From an uncultured Granulosicoccaceae bacterium (GTDB lineage Bacteria; Pseudomonadota; Gammaproteobacteria; Granulosicoccales; Granulosicoccaceae), in the NCBI GenBank assembly GCA_937922675.1, contig CALAJN010000001.1:124001-188000 (forward strand): a DNA stretch of 64,000 nucleotides. The letters run 5' to 3'. Position 1 is the stretch's first letter. Each line of letters begins with the position of its first letter. The position numbers were made by a program, and so were the translations under genes. Below are positions 47,404 to 57,673 of the stretch, piece by piece. The notes under the pieces were generated by a model that searched no databases, had not been told where the DNA came from, and worked only from the letters and a program-made list of their open reading frames with translations.

Positions 47404-48185
47404 TCAGCGATCGCTTGTTGGCCTTCCTCAGACAATAGCCAGTCGACAAAGATCACGGCATCGGCGGAGTTGACCTTCGGGTGGCGTTGCTCGTTTACTC
47501 GGGTGACACCGTATTGATTGAAAAGCTGCGGGTCGCCCTCAACCAGAATTCGGTGCTGCGCCTTGTTGCCGAAGGCAATCCAGGTCGCACGGTCAGTCAA
47601 GGTGTAGCCATTGCTACCGACAGCTACGTTGATTGTGGCGCCCATTCCGGAGCCGGTCTCTCTGTACCAATCTCCCGAGGCAGCGTCTACGTCGATATCA
47701 ATTTGCTCCCACAGGGCACGTTCCGCCTTGTGAGTGCCCGAGTCGTCGCCGCGCGATACAAAAACGGCGGGCGCTCTGGCGATTTTCTCGAGGCTTGCAA
47801 TAGCGTCAGGCAACGCTGCGATACCTGCCGGATCATCTGCCGGGCCTACGATTACGAAATCGTTGTACATCAAGTCAAAGCGTTCTACACCGTGGCCCGA
47901 GGCCACGAAGGCCTGTTCGGCAGACTTGGCATGCACAAGCAAGACATCGCCATCACCATTTCTGGCGTTGCGGATCGCTTGCCCGGTACCCACAGCGACT
48001 ACTTGTACATCAATACCGGTCGCTTCCTTGAACAGGGGTAGCAGGTGCAGGTAGAGCCCTGAGTTGTCCGTTGAGGTAGTGGACTGCACGATCAGGCGGC
48101 TGTTCATGGAATGAGCAAACGTAGCTATCGCGCCCGCAACAAAAGCCAATACAAGCGCGATGTGACGCGCGTGGTTGATCTTCAT
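47355..48185 (-). CDS. tupA: Tungstate-type ABC transporter binding protein TupA
   Basis: Periplasmic oxyanion-binding protein of 276 residues. The signal peptide runs to about residue 25 (ATFAHS). The TupA family signature QSTTSTDNSGLY opens the mature part, and VSRGDDSGTHKAER gives the second set of anion contacts; ETGSGMGATINVA follows. TupA binds tungstate with very high affinity; molybdate is also possible. ATG 48185 begins the signal peptide and is preferred over one 16 codons upstream. It lies last in a tupB-tupC-tupA order, 97 bases after tupC. Confidence 0.9.
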   Translation of the reverse strand: MKINHARHIALVLAFVAGAIATFAHSMNSRLIVQSTTSTDNSGLYLHLLPLFKEATGIDVQVVAVGTGQAIRNARNGDGDVLLVHAKSAEQAFVASGHGVERFDLMYNDFVIVGPADDPAGIAALPDAIASLEKIARAPAVFVSRGDDSGTHKAERALWEQIDIDVDAASGDWYRETGSGMGATINVAVGSNGYTLTDRATWIAFGNKAQHRILVEGDPQLFNQYGVTRVNEQRHPKVNSADAVIFVDWLLSEEGQQAIADYRLDGQQLFFPNAGR

Positions 48186-48282
48186 GCGCGAATTACCCAA
48201 ACGAGTCCTGGGTGGGGTATGTGCCATCTTCAAACACTATCCTCTATGGTTTTCTTGATGTGACCTTGCGAACGGGCTTGCG

Positions 48283-49065
48283 CTACTGCGTGCTGGTCAT
48301 GGGCAGGCGGCCTGCCATCCAGTCTTGCATCGCGCGGCTTTTCGGGTGGTTCAACACCGTCTGCGCTGGGCCATATTCTGCAACGCGTCCGTCGCTCAGG
48401 AACACGATGTCCTGTGCCAGTCTGCGCGCTTGCAATATGTCGTGAGTCACAAGCACGGGTGTGGTGCCCCGTGTAGTGGATTCACGCAAAACGATCTCAA
48501 TGGCTGCGGTGGATGCGGGGTCCAGACTTGCGGTTGGTTCGTCCAGAAACAAGAGTTCAGGATCAGCTGTCAGGGCGCGCGCAAGCGCCAGGCGCTGTTG
48601 CTCGCCGCCGGATAGCGAGCGTGCCGGTTGCCGGGCCTTGTGTTCGAGGCGTGCCACGCTCAGAAGTTCCTCGACGCGTTGTTGCTGGTGCAGCTTGGGG
48701 ATAGATCGCGCGCGTGTGGCAAACATCAAGTTCTGTCTGACGCTGCGTCGCAACATGATGGGCCGTTGAAACACCATCGCCTGGCGGTCTCTGGCTGATC
48801 TATCAAGCGCCTTGCCACGGACCCTGATGTTGCCGGCGTTCGGCGCGATCAGGCCGTGCAGCACCCGCAGCAATAGACTCTTGCCAGCGCCGTTGGGGCC
48901 GAGAATCACCAAGGTCCGCCCTGGCTCGACACTCAAGTCAATCTGCCGGAGCAGGGTCTGTCCATCGATCTGCAAGCTCACTCCAGTGGTGGCAAGCAAT
49001 GGCTCGGCCAGCAACTCAGTCACCGGCACGTCGTCCCAGCTGGCCCAGTCCCGTGAGACTGGCAT
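48283..49065 (-). CDS. tupC: Tungstate-type ABC transporter ATPase TupC
   Basis: 260 residues. Walker A GPNGAGKSLLLR, signature SLSGGEQQRLALARAL, Walker B LLFLDEPTASLDP and the H-loop VLVTHDI are intact. The gene overlaps the end of tupB by 50 bases if ATG 49065 is used. A GTG at 49023 would shorten the overlap to eight bases and is an equally good start. It supplies energy for the TupB permease. Confidence 0.9.
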   Translation of the reverse strand: MPVSRDWASWDDVPVTELLAEPLLATTGVSLQIDGQTLLRQIDLSVEPGRTLVILGPNGAGKSLLLRVLHGLIAPNAGNIRVRGKALDRSARDRQAMVFQRPIMLRRSVRQNLMFATRARSIPKLHQQQRVEELLSVARLEHKARQPARSLSGGEQQRLALARALTADPELLFLDEPTASLDPASTAAIEIVLRESTTRGTTPVLVTHDILQARRLAQDIVFLSDGRVAEYGPAQTVLNHPKSRAMQDWMAGRLPMTSTQ

Positions 49066-49720
49066 TGACGATCAAGGCAATGCTCAGCAGCACCACACCC
49101 AGCGCCAACGCCAGCTCCAGATTGCCGCGGGAGGTCTCGAGCGCGATTGCTGTGGTCATCACTCGAGTGACGTGGTTGATGTTGCCGCCCACGATGATGA
49201 CGGCTCCCACCTCCGCTATGGCGCGGCCGAATCCGGCAAGAGCCACGGTAACCAGCCGGTAACGCGCGTCAATCAAGAGCGCCGCGATACGCTGTACGGG
49301 GGTCAGACCCAAGGAGTCGAATTCTTCCTTGTATTCAGTATTCAGAGTGTCGATTACATCCCGCGTCAGTGCAGCGATGATCGGGGTCACCAACACGGTC
49401 TGGGCGATGATCATGGCGGTGGGCGTATACAACAACTGGAATACACCGAGTGGTCCCGAGGTGGAGATCATGAGGTAGACCAGCAGCCCCACGGTGACAG
49501 GCGGCAGCCCCATCAACGAGTTGAGCACGATTGTCAGCAGACCCCGCCCGCGAAATCTAAACGCACCAATGAGGCCCCCTAGCGGCAAACCGATCACACA
49601 GGCGCACACGACAGCGACGAGCGAGACACGCAGGGACAGAAGCACGATCTCGATGAGGTCTGCATCAGCGCTGATGATCAGCCCCGCTGCAGCTTCCATG
49701 ACGGCACTGAAGCTGGACAT
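49016..49720 (-). CDS. tupB: Tungstate-type ABC transporter permease TupB
   Basis: Membrane subunit of 234 residues with about five to six helices. The family's SLRVSLVAVVCACVIGLPLG, MGLPPVTVGLLVYL and the EAA-like loop ALAGFGRAIAEVGAVIIVGGN (core: GFGRAIAEVG) are clear. ATG 49720 was chosen; a TTG at 49747 is in frame nine codons upstream. It is the first gene of the three-gene operon and is divergent from the agmatinase gene. Confidence 0.9.
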   Translation of the reverse strand: MSSFSAVMEAAAGLIISADADLIEIVLLSLRVSLVAVVCACVIGLPLGGLIGAFRFRGRGLLTIVLNSLMGLPPVTVGLLVYLMISTSGPLGVFQLLYTPTAMIIAQTVLVTPIIAALTRDVIDTLNTEYKEEFDSLGLTPVQRIAALLIDARYRLVTVALAGFGRAIAEVGAVIIVGGNINHVTRVMTTAIALETSRGNLELALALGVVLLSIALIVNASLTGLGQLGRRAGD

Positions 49721-49840
49721 GCACAATTCTGGACCGTTTGGAATCAAAAACGCAAGAACCCACCGTTCACCTGCTGAGTTTCTTCAGGCAAGGCAAGTGA
49801 CTACAGTTGATGGGCGGATACAGAAGAGAGAGTGTTAGCA

Positions 49841-50812
49841 ATGAGTGAACAGCAGGGCGACCAGGCATTTCGCAACCCATCGTCGCACGGGCGATGGGAA
49901 GAGCTGACCTATGCCGGGGCCTTGTCCTTCTTGCGGCGGCGCTACACCCGTGACATCGCACATGCGCACGTGGTCGTCAGCGGCGTGCCCTACGACTCGG
50001 CCGTGACGTATCGGCCAGGCTGCCGGCTCGGTCCGCGTGCCATTAGAGCCGCGTCGGTGCAGCTGGCTGAACTACGTGCTTTTCCGTGGGGTTTTGATCC
50101 GTTCGAGACGCTTGCAGTGGTTGACGCGGGTGATTGCATGGTCGATCCACATCATCCCGAGACCGTGGTGGAGACCATTGAGGCTCATGCCGCACGGATT
50201 CTGGCGGCAGGCGCAAAGCCGCTGACGTTCGGCGGGGATCATTTCGTGGCGTATCCGCTATTGCGCGCTCAGGCACGCAAGCACGGGCCGATCGCACTGG
50301 TGCAATTTGACGCCCACTGCGATACCTGGGCTGATGATGGGCGCGCGATGGATCACGGCACCATGTTTGCCCGAGCCGTCGCTGAGGGAGTGATTGACAC
50401 CGCCCGTTCAACCCAGGTAGGGCTACGCACCTATAACCCGGTGGATGCGGGTTTTGAGATCCTCACAGCGCCTTGGGTACACCGAAATGGCATACAGGCG
50501 GCCATTGATCTTGTGCGCGAGCGCGCCGGCGATGCGCCGGTGTACCTGTCATTTGACATTGACGGTCTGGACCCGGCTTTTGCGCCGGGTACTGGCACAC
50601 CTGTGGCGGGTGGGCTGGCGACCTGGCAAGCGCTGGAGTTTGTGCGCGGCCTCGGGGGCATGAACCATGTCGGCATGGATCTGGTGGAGGTATCGCCACC
50701 TTATGATCACGCCGAGATCACCGCCATCGCCGCTGCCACCGTTGCCCATGATTGGCTATGCGTGCTCGCCGCTGACGCTGGTGGCGTCACGCAGCCCATG
50801 GGTCGGCTGTAG
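49841..50812 (+). CDS. speB: Agmatinase (arginase family)
   Basis: Manganese enzyme of 323 residues that most likely hydrolyses agmatine to putrescine and urea. All six metal ligands are present: H134 in GGDH, D157, H159 and D161 in FDAHCDTW, and D239 and D241 in SFDIDGLDPAFAPGTG. The N-terminal SGVPYDSAVTYRPGCRLGPRAIR stretch (key part: RPGCRLGPRAIR) favours agmatinase over arginase; guanidinobutyrase activity cannot be excluded. ATG 49841 is preferred over GTG 49832, with GAGAG upstream. Confidence 0.9.
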   Translation: MSEQQGDQAFRNPSSHGRWEELTYAGALSFLRRRYTRDIAHAHVVVSGVPYDSAVTYRPGCRLGPRAIRAASVQLAELRAFPWGFDPFETLAVVDAGDCMVDPHHPETVVETIEAHAARILAAGAKPLTFGGDHFVAYPLLRAQARKHGPIALVQFDAHCDTWADDGRAMDHGTMFARAVAEGVIDTARSTQVGLRTYNPVDAGFEILTAPWVHRNGIQAAIDLVRERAGDAPVYLSFDIDGLDPAFAPGTGTPVAGGLATWQALEFVRGLGGMNHVGMDLVEVSPPYDHAEITAIAAATVAHDWLCVLAADAGGVTQPMGRL

Positions 50813-50861
50813 TCGCGCCCAACAGGAAAGTCGCCACATGTTCGCCAGTTGGGTGTTCCGC

Positions 50862-50870
50862 TGATATACT
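50862..50870 (+). promoter_or_regulatory. Extended -10 promoter for the rimP-nusA operon
   Basis: TG-A-TATACT (TATACT at 50865-50870) is an extended -10 element, 50 bases after the agmatinase stop. No good -35 box is seen at the right distance, as is allowed for extended -10 promoters. The leader to rimP would be about 220 bases and contains a terminator-like hairpin. Confidence 0.45.
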
Positions 50871-51008
50871 TGTGCTCTTGTTTCGTGGCCGAACTCCCTC
50901 AGCTTGCTCTCAAGGGGCGCTGACAGTAGCGGCTGCGGCGCCACGGCGACGGCCTCCAAGGGGGGCGTTGGCGGTCGGCGTAGTTCGTCAGAATCAGGTT
51001 TTCAGGCG

Positions 51009-51030
51009 AGGCTCCCCAGGGAGCCTTTTT
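51009..51030 (+). terminator. Terminator-like hairpin in the rimP leader
   Basis: AGGCTCC (51009-51015) / GGAGCCT (51020-51026) with loop CCAG and a run of five T. It lies 69 bases before rimP and downstream of the candidate promoter, so it could act as an attenuator of the nusA operon or end upstream transcription. Confidence 0.75.
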
Positions 51031-51098
51031 CATTGGCTGCATTCCATTGTCTTTATGACGGTTGGGGCCGACGGTTTACAGGACACGGGGTTTGATCG

Positions 51099-51563
51099 AT
51101 GCGGCGAGCGTCGCAGGGGATCGTTGACGTCATCGAGCCGGTTGTCACCGGGCTGGGTTACGCGCTGGTGGGCGCTGAATTCGGCCAGGCCGAAAACGGA
51201 ATGACGCTGAGGGTCTATATCGATACCGACAAGCCAGAGGGCATCCTGATCGAGGATTGCGCGGCGGTCAGCCGCCAGCTCGATGCGGTTATGGATGTTG
51301 AGGACCCGATCATGCAGGCCTATCAACTTGAGGTCTCATCGCCCGGTGTGGATCGGCCGCTGTTCACAGCAGAGCAATTCAGTGAGCAGATCGGCAATGA
51401 GGTGCGGATACGTCTCGCCAGCGGTATTGGTGGGCGCAGGAATTACAAGGGTGTGCTGCTCGCGGTAGCGGACGGGCATGCGACGGTCGAGATCGACAAC
51501 GTGGATCACGCGGTGCCGCTCGACGATGTGGAACAGGCGCATTTGATCGGGCGCCTGCCTTGA
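51099..51563 (+). CDS. rimP: Ribosome maturation factor RimP
   Basis: Assembly factor of the 30S subunit, 154 residues. The N-terminal domain contains the family's VIEPVVTGLGYALVGAEF and LRVYIDTDKPEGILIEDCAAVSRQLDAV (key part: IDTDKPEGILIEDC), then YQLEVSSPGVDRPLF. A C-terminal SH3-like barrel follows. It opens the conserved rimP-nusA-infB operon. Confidence 0.95.
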   Translation: MRRASQGIVDVIEPVVTGLGYALVGAEFGQAENGMTLRVYIDTDKPEGILIEDCAAVSRQLDAVMDVEDPIMQAYQLEVSSPGVDRPLFTAEQFSEQIGNEVRIRLASGIGGRRNYKGVLLAVADGHATVEIDNVDHAVPLDDVEQAHLIGRLP

Positions 51564-51612
51564 TTGAACGGTCGGTTGCCGGGGTTCCGGTCAATCGCGA
51601 GGTGAAAAACGT

Positions 51613-53157
51613 ATGAGCAAGGATATTTTGTTGGTGGTCGAGGCAGTCTCGAACGAGAAGGGCGTGGATGAAGAAATTATCTTCGACGCACTCGAGACGG
51701 CGCTCGCCTCTGCAACCAAGAAGCGTCACGGTGGAGACATCGAGGTGCGCGTTGCCATCGACCGTGAGTCCGGCGAGTACGACACCTTTCGGTGTTGGGA
51801 AGTGGTCGAGGACGATGCCGAGATGGAGTTTCCGCTGCGCCAGATCACGGTGTCAGCCGCACAGTACGATCAGCCGGAGATTCAAATCGGTGGCTTTGTA
51901 GAGGAAGAGATCGACTCGGTCGATTTTGGTCGCATCGCCGCACAGACTGCCAAGCAGGTCATTGTGCAAAAGGTTCGCGAGGCCGAGCGGCAGCGCGTGG
52001 TAGAGGCCTATCAGGGGCGGGTAGGCGAGCTCGTCATGGGTATCGTCAAACGACTGGAGCGCGGTGGCGTGTACCTGGATCTCGGCGCCAACGCCGAGGC
52101 GTATATTTCCCGCGAAGACATGATCCCGCGTGAGGCCACACGCCCGGGTGACAGGCTGCGCGGTCTGCTGTACGAAGTGCGCTCCGAGATTCGCGGGCCG
52201 CAATTGTTTGTATCGCGTACACAACCGCAGTTTCTGATCGAACTGTTCAAGCTGGAGGTGCCCGAGGTGGGGCAGGGCACGATCCTGATAAATGCTGCGG
52301 CTCGTGATCCGGGCGCGCGCGCAAAGATTGCGGTGCAATCGCTCGACCCTCGTCTGGATCCTGTGGGAGCCTGTGTCGGTATGCGCGGTTCACGTGTGCA
52401 AACCGTGTCCAACGAGCTTGCAGGTGAGCGTATTGACATCATCTTGTGGAACGAGAACCCCGCACAGTTCGTGATCAATGCGATGGCTCCGGCGGAAGTC
52501 AAGGGCATCGTTGTCGATGAGGACAAGGGGGTGATGGACATCGCCGTTGAAAACGAGAAGTTATCTCTCGCGATAGGCAGAGGCGGTCAGAACGTTCGCC
52601 TGGCGGGCGATCTGACCGGTTGGCAGTTGAACGTCATGGACGAGGCCGCCGCCGAAGAGAAGAGTGATGAGGAATCCAAGGTCGTGCTGCACCGATTTGT
52701 CGAGCAACTGGATGTTGATGAAGAGGTTGCGCTCATACTGGTGCAAGAAGGCTTTACCACGGTCGAGGAAGTGGCCTACGTCCCCGAAGAAGAACTTCTG
52801 GATATCGACGAATTTGACGAGGATGTGGTCGCTGAGCTGCGCTCGCGCGCACAGGATGCGTTGCTTACCAAGGCTATCGCGACAGAGGCCAAGCTCGGGG
52901 GCAATGTGCCATCGCCCGAGTTGATCATGATGGAAGGCATGAACGAAGATCTGGCGGTGGAGTTCGCCAGTTGCGGTATCTGCACAGTTGATGATCTGGC
53001 GGATCAATCCGTGGACGATCTCATGGTGGTGCCGAATATGGATGAGGAAACAGCAGGGACCTTGATCATGAAGGCACGTGAGAGTTGGTTTGTTGAAGAA
53101 GAAGGTACGACAGATGAGGCGTCGGCAGAGGGTAAGCCGGCGACTGCCGCTTCCTGA
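51613..53157 (+). CDS. nusA: Transcription elongation/termination factor NusA
   Basis: RNA polymerase-associated factor that acts in pausing, termination and antitermination. 514 residues, with the N-terminal polymerase-binding domain (1-125), S1 domain (about 135-200), two KH domains (about 205-345, including [10 protein letters not shown] and the [10 protein letters not shown] loop) and two C-terminal acidic repeats (about 365-420 and 440-495). Full-length as in E. coli (495). NusA controls its own operon in E. coli, which fits the leader hairpin upstream. Confidence 0.97.
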   Translation: MSKDILLVVEAVSNEKGVDEEIIFDALETALASATKKRHGGDIEVRVAIDRESGEYDTFRCWEVVEDDAEMEFPLRQITVSAAQYDQPEIQIGGFVEEEIDSVDFGRIAAQTAKQVIVQKVREAERQRVVEAYQGRVGELVMGIVKRLERGGVYLDLGANAEAYISREDMIPREATRPGDRLRGLLYEVRSEIRGPQLFVSRTQPQFLIELFKLEVPEVGQGTILINAAARDPGARAKIAVQSLDPRLDPVGACVGMRGSRVQTVSNELAGERIDIILWNENPAQFVINAMAPAEVKGIVVDEDKGVMDIAVENEKLSLAIGRGGQNVRLAGDLTGWQLNVMDEAAAEEKSDEESKVVLHRFVEQLDVDEEVALILVQEGFTTVEEVAYVPEEELLDIDEFDEDVVAELRSRAQDALLTKAIATEAKLGGNVPSPELIMMEGMNEDLAVEFASCGICTVDDLADQSVDDLMVVPNMDEETAGTLIMKARESWFVEEEGTTDEASAEGKPATAAS

Positions 53158-53257
53158 CGGGTAGGCCTCTGAACACGCGCCCGACACGGTACCCACGGCA
53201 GCGCGAGAGGCAGCAGGAACAGCGGTCCGAAGTGCGAAACATCCACGCGGAAATTCC

Positions 53258-56095
53258 ATGGCAGAAGTAACCGTAAAGCAGCTGGCGCAAGTCGTCGGCA
53301 CACCCGTCGAGAAGCTGCTCGTGCAGCTGAAGGACGCCGGTGTAGAGAAGGCCAGCGAGACAGACTCAGTCACAGACGCCGAGAAGTTTGCGTTGTTGTC
53401 CCACTTGCGTGAGGCACGTGGTGGAGGCGCCACTGCCAGCACAGGCAAGCGCATCTCGCTCAAGCGCAAGAAGGTCAGTGAGCTGAAGTCAGATTCGTCC
53501 GGTCGGCGCAAGGTCGCGGTCGAGGTTCGCTCGCGCCGGACGTATGTCAGGCCAGGTGACGAGAGCGACGCTGATAGCACACCCGAAGTACCGACCGAAG
53601 CGCCTGAAGCGCCGGTTGCCGAGGCACCTCCGGTTGAGGCGCCTGTCAGTGAAGCGCCTGTGACAGCCGAGCCGGCAAGTGTCGAGTCGGCAGCGGTTGA
53701 AGAGGCAGCAGCAGATGACAACGCGGCGGCCGAGGCTGCTGCAGCTGCCGCCGCCGTAGCCGCTGCGGAAGCGGAAGCGGCCGCCGCTATCGAGCAGGCC
53801 GCCGCCGATGCAGATGCGGTCAAGGAAGCAGAAGCAGAGGCTGCCGTGGCCAAGGCTGCGGCGGATGCGGAGGCTGCAGCCGCCGCCGCTCGTGTCGAGC
53901 CGGCAACCCCCGCCGAGCTCGAGCGCCAAGCCAAGCTTGAAGAGCAGCGCAAGGCTGCCGAAGCCAAGGCCTTGGCCATGGCCGAGAAGCAGATCGAGCG
54001 CCAGGTACTCGGCGAGAAGCGCAAGGAAAACGCCGAGAATGCCAAGCGTGAGGCTGAGCGTCGCGAGCAGGAACGCGTCCAGGCTGAAGCCCAGCGACGC
54101 GCCGCAGTCGAGGCGCAGCAGGCGGCCAGTTCATCGGATCGCGGCGGTGCCGGGCGTGGCAAGGACTCGCGCGGTCGCGGCCGTGGCAAGCCAGGCGCCG
54201 GTGGCGGCGGTGGTCGTTTTGGGCGCAACCAGTTGCATGTTGCCAAGGGCAAGAGCGGGCGGCGCAAGGATCGTTCACGCAAGGCTCTGCCAGCGAACTT
54301 TGAGGCCAAGCACGCATTCGAGCGTCCAACCACACCGGTTGTACGCGATGTTGATGTGCCCGAGACCATCACCGTAGCCGAGCTTGCTCAGAAGATGGCG
54401 GTCAAGGCCGCCGAAGTCATCAAGGCGATGATGGGCATGGGCGTCATGGCAACCATCAATCAGCTACTCGATCAGGACACGGCGATCCTGGTGGTCGAGG
54501 AGATGGGGCACCGTGCCAATGCCATGAGTGCCGATGATGTGGAAGCAGCTCTGGCGGCTCTGGTAGCAGGCGCGCGCGACGGCGATACCGAGCCGCGTCC
54601 GCCGGTGGTCACCGTCATGGGTCACGTTGACCACGGCAAGACCTCACTGCTCGACTACATCCGCAAGTCCCGTGTGGCGTCGGGTGAGTCTGGTGGCATC
54701 ACGCAGCACATCGGGGCCTATCAGGCCGAGACTGACAACGGACCGATTACCTTCCTCGATACACCGGGACACGCCGCGTTTACCTCCATGCGAGCGCGTG
54801 GTGCCAAGGCTACCGACATTGTGGTGCTCGTGGTCGCAGCGGATGATGGGGTCATGCCGCAGACCGTAGAAGGTATTCAGCATGCGCGGGCCGCGCAGGT
54901 GCCAATGATCATCGCGGTCAACAAGATGGACAAGGAAGAGGCGGATCCGGAGCGCGTTCGCAACGAGCTCTCGCAACATGAGGTCATCTCCGAGGACTGG
55001 GGTGGCGATACGCAGTTCGTGCCGCTATCCGCTCTGACCGGCGAGGGCGTCGAAAACCTGCTTGATGCGATCACGCTGCAAGCAGAGGTTCTCGAGCTTG
55101 AGGCCATACCGGATGGCAATGCCTCAGGCATCGTTGTCGAGGCCTCACTGGATCGCGGGAAGGGTCCGGTCGCTACGGTCCTGGTTCAGGAGGGCACGCT
55201 CAAGCGCGGTGATAACTTCATCTGTGGCCAGGTCACAGGACGTGTGCGTGCGATGTTCGATGAAGACGGTCGAGCGGTTGCCGAGGCAGGTCCCTCATCA
55301 CCTGTGGAGGTGCTGGGTCTGTCTGCAACACCAAATGCCGGTGACGAGATGATTGTGGCAGCCGACGAAAAGAGTGCGCGCGAGCTTGCCGAGCTGCGTA
55401 CCGACAAGTCGCGTGATGCGCGTCTTGCTGCACGTCAGCCGCAACGACTCGATGATGTATTCAGCCAGGTCAAGGGCGGTACCCCGACGGTCAACTTTGT
55501 AGTCAAGGCCGATGTGAAGGGTAGCTACGAGGCTATTCGCGAGTCGCTTGAGCGTTTGTCGACTGATGAGGTTGAAGTTCGTGTCATGGGTGGCGGTGTC
55601 GGTGGTATCACCGAATCCGATGCCAACCTGGCCAGCGCCTCGGATGCGATCCTCGTTGGTTTTAACGTACGTGCTGATGCCACCGCGCGTCGCTTGATCC
55701 AGGAACGCAACGTGGAGCTGCGCTACTACAGCGTGATCTACGAGTTGATTGATCTTGCCAAGGATCTTGCCGGTGGCAAGCTGGCACCAGAGGTGCGCGA
55801 GACCATCATCGGCACAGCCGATGTGCGTGAAGTGTTCACCTCACCCAAGTTTGGTCTCATTGCCGGTTGCATGGTGGTAGATGGTGTTGTGCGTCGCGAG
55901 GAGCCGATACGTGTCCTGCGCGATAATGTCGTCATCTACGAGGGTGAGCTTGAGTCGCTGCGTCGCTTCAAGGACGACGTCAAGGACGTGCACATGGGTA
56001 CCGAGTGCGGCATCGGTGTAAAGAACTACCTCGATGTTCAGGTCGGAGACCAGATCGAAGTGTTTACCCGTACCGAGATCGCGCGCACGCTTTGA
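53258..56095 (+). CDS. infB: Translation initiation factor IF-2
   Basis: GTPase that places initiator tRNA on the 30S subunit and drives subunit joining. 945 residues. The N-terminal IF2N domain (1-55) starts [19 protein letters not shown] long linker rich in alanine and glutamate (about 110-290) and a basic glycine/arginine-rich part (about 290-350) follow, then a second IF2N-like domain (about 367-430). The G domain shows GHVDHGKTS (near 454), DTPGHAAF and NKMD. Domains for fMet-tRNA binding complete the C-terminus. It follows nusA by 100 bases. Confidence 0.97.
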   Translation: MAEVTVKQLAQVVGTPVEKLLVQLKDAGVEKASETDSVTDAEKFALLSHLREARGGGATASTGKRISLKRKKVSELKSDSSGRRKVAVEVRSRRTYVRPGDESDADSTPEVPTEAPEAPVAEAPPVEAPVSEAPVTAEPASVESAAVEEAAADDNAAAEAAAAAAAVAAAEAEAAAAIEQAAADADAVKEAEAEAAVAKAAADAEAAAAAARVEPATPAELERQAKLEEQRKAAEAKALAMAEKQIERQVLGEKRKENAENAKREAERREQERVQAEAQRRAAVEAQQAASSSDRGGAGRGKDSRGRGRGKPGAGGGGGRFGRNQLHVAKGKSGRRKDRSRKALPANFEAKHAFERPTTPVVRDVDVPETITVAELAQKMAVKAAEVIKAMMGMGVMATINQLLDQDTAILVVEEMGHRANAMSADDVEAALAALVAGARDGDTEPRPPVVTVMGHVDHGKTSLLDYIRKSRVASGESGGITQHIGAYQAETDNGPITFLDTPGHAAFTSMRARGAKATDIVVLVVAADDGVMPQTVEGIQHARAAQVPMIIAVNKMDKEEADPERVRNELSQHEVISEDWGGDTQFVPLSALTGEGVENLLDAITLQAEVLELEAIPDGNASGIVVEASLDRGKGPVATVLVQEGTLKRGDNFICGQVTGRVRAMFDEDGRAVAEAGPSSPVEVLGLSATPNAGDEMIVAADEKSARELAELRTDKSRDARLAARQPQRLDDVFSQVKGGTPTVNFVVKADVKGSYEAIRESLERLSTDEVEVRVMGGGVGGITESDANLASASDAILVGFNVRADATARRLIQERNVELRYYSVIYELIDLAKDLAGGKLAPEVRETIIGTADVREVFTSPKFGLIAGCMVVDGVVRREEPIRVLRDNVVIYEGELESLRRFKDDVKDVHMGTECGIGVKNYLDVQVGDQIEVFTRTEIARTL

Positions 56096-56201
56096 AAACA
56101 GACAGTTTGAAAACAGTCAGAGTGAAGGTTGTTGATTGCAACGGCGCCAGTAGTGACACCATGGCTGGCGCTGTTGTTCGTAGTGGTGCCGAGCTGACCT
56201 G

Positions 56202-56663
56202 ATGGCCAGCTCGGATTACCCCCGGAGCCATCGGGTCGCTGACTTTATCCAACGTGAGCTGAGCCAGCTCATTCGCGATCAGGTCAAGGACCCTCGGCTT
56301 TCGCCAATGATGACCATCGCTGATGTGGAAGTGTCACGTGATCTGTCCAGCGCGAAGATTCACTACACCTTGATAGGCGCTGAGGCGGATTCTGATGAAC
56401 AACGGGATACGCACAAGGCACTGACCAGTGCCAGTGGGTTTTTGCGTCGACAGCTTGCGCAGATGATGCGCACGCGCTCGGTGCCTAATCTGCGTTTCTA
56501 CTTTGACGATTCCTCAGCGCGTGGTGCTCGTATGTCAGCGCTGATTGACGAGGCGGTGGCTTCAAACACGACGGCAAGTGATGACGAGCTAGCCGAGTCT
56601 GACCAGTCAGCCAGGAGCGACGAAGATCTGCTCGGCGGCGGGCATCCCCCCGGGCGCGACTAA
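56202..56663 (+). CDS. rbfA: Ribosome-binding factor A
   Basis: Small KH-like protein that helps 16S rRNA 5' end maturation and cold adaptation. 153 residues. The RVADFIQRELSQLIRDQVKDPR start and the DLSSAKIHYT and GFLRRQLAQMMRTRSVPNLRFYFD segments (key part: RTRSVPNLRF) are typical. An acidic/serine-rich tail of about 40 residues extends beyond the fold. It follows infB by 106 bases. Confidence 0.95.
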   Translation: MASSDYPRSHRVADFIQRELSQLIRDQVKDPRLSPMMTIADVEVSRDLSSAKIHYTLIGAEADSDEQRDTHKALTSASGFLRRQLAQMMRTRSVPNLRFYFDDSSARGARMSALIDEAVASNTTASDDELAESDQSARSDEDLLGGGHPPGRD

Positions 56664-56671
56664 ACTCTCTG

Positions 56672-57646
56672 ATGGGCAGACGCCGACGTGGGCGGGCAGT
56701 GCACGGCATCTTGCTGGTGGACAAGCCGGCCGGAGGCAGTAGCAATGCGGTACTGCAACGTGTTCGCCGCTCGCTGAATGCGGCCAAGGCAGGGCACGCT
56801 GGCACGCTCGATCCGCTCGCCACCGGCATGTTGCCGGTCTTGTTGGGTGAGGCGACCAAGTTCGCCAGCTACCTGATTTCCTCGCGCAAGGCCTACGAGG
56901 CCACTCTGAGGCTCGGTATCGAGACCGATTCGCTCGATGCGGATGGCGAAGTTGTATCCGAGCGCCCAGTGCCGGCGCTGACACGCGAGGATCTGGAAAC
57001 GGCGGTGGCGGCGCTGCGTGGCACGCAACAGCAGGTACCGCCGATGGTCTCGGCGATCAAGGCGAACGGCGAGCGGCTTTACAAGCTGGCAAGAGAGGGG
57101 CGTGAGGTCGAGCGCCAAGCGCGACAGATAGAGGTCGAAGAGTTCGAGATCCTCGAGATCAAGCTGCCCGAGCTGCGGGTACGGGTACGGTGCTCCAAAG
57201 GCACCTACATACGGGTGCTCGGCGCAGATCTTGGAAATGCACTGGGTTGCGGTGCACACGTCACAGCCCTCAGGCGAATCTGGGTCGCACCCTTTGAAGG
57301 TCAGGCCATGGTTTCACCCGCCGACATCGAGATTGGCGGGGAGGCGCTGTTGCTACCCATGGACGCGGGCTTGGCTCATTTGTCACGCGTGCAGCTTGAC
57401 GCTGCTGGTGTGCAGGCGTTTCGCCATGGTCACGCGGTTCCGGCGGCGCTGATGGCGAGCAAGCCCGATCAGATCGCGGTGGGTTCGGGCAGGCCTGTAA
57501 CTGAGGGCGCTGGTCTGGGTGCGGACGAGCCATTGCGGGTGTGTGACCCTCAGGGCGGGATCATTGGTCTCGGGGCGGTGCAACGCGCTGCACCCTTGCA
57601 TATTCGACCAATCAAGGTGTTACAGCTGGAGTCTGAAACGGCCTGA
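56672..57646 (+). CDS. truB: tRNA pseudouridine(55) synthase TruB
   Basis: Makes pseudouridine 55 in the T loop of tRNAs. 324 residues. The catalytic aspartate is D47 in GHAGTLDPLATG. The thumb-loop stretch QQVPPMVSAIKANGERLYKLAREG (key part: PMVSAIKANGERLY) and RCSKGTYIRVLGADLG follow, then a PUA-like C-terminal domain. It begins eight bases after rbfA. Confidence 0.96.
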   Translation: MGRRRRGRAVHGILLVDKPAGGSSNAVLQRVRRSLNAAKAGHAGTLDPLATGMLPVLLGEATKFASYLISSRKAYEATLRLGIETDSLDADGEVVSERPVPALTREDLETAVAALRGTQQQVPPMVSAIKANGERLYKLAREGREVERQARQIEVEEFEILEIKLPELRVRVRCSKGTYIRVLGADLGNALGCGAHVTALRRIWVAPFEGQAMVSPADIEIGGEALLLPMDAGLAHLSRVQLDAAGVQAFRHGHAVPAALMASKPDQIAVGSGRPVTEGAGLGADEPLRVCDPQGGIIGLGAVQRAAPLHIRPIKVLQLESETA

Positions 57647-57673
57647 GACACCCGCGGCGACAGCGCCACGAAC

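Noticed and set aside
52561-54372. 603-residue open frame on the minus strand across nusA and infB
   Set aside because: It mirrors the alanine-rich IF-2 linker, has alanine/serine runs only and crosses two certain genes.
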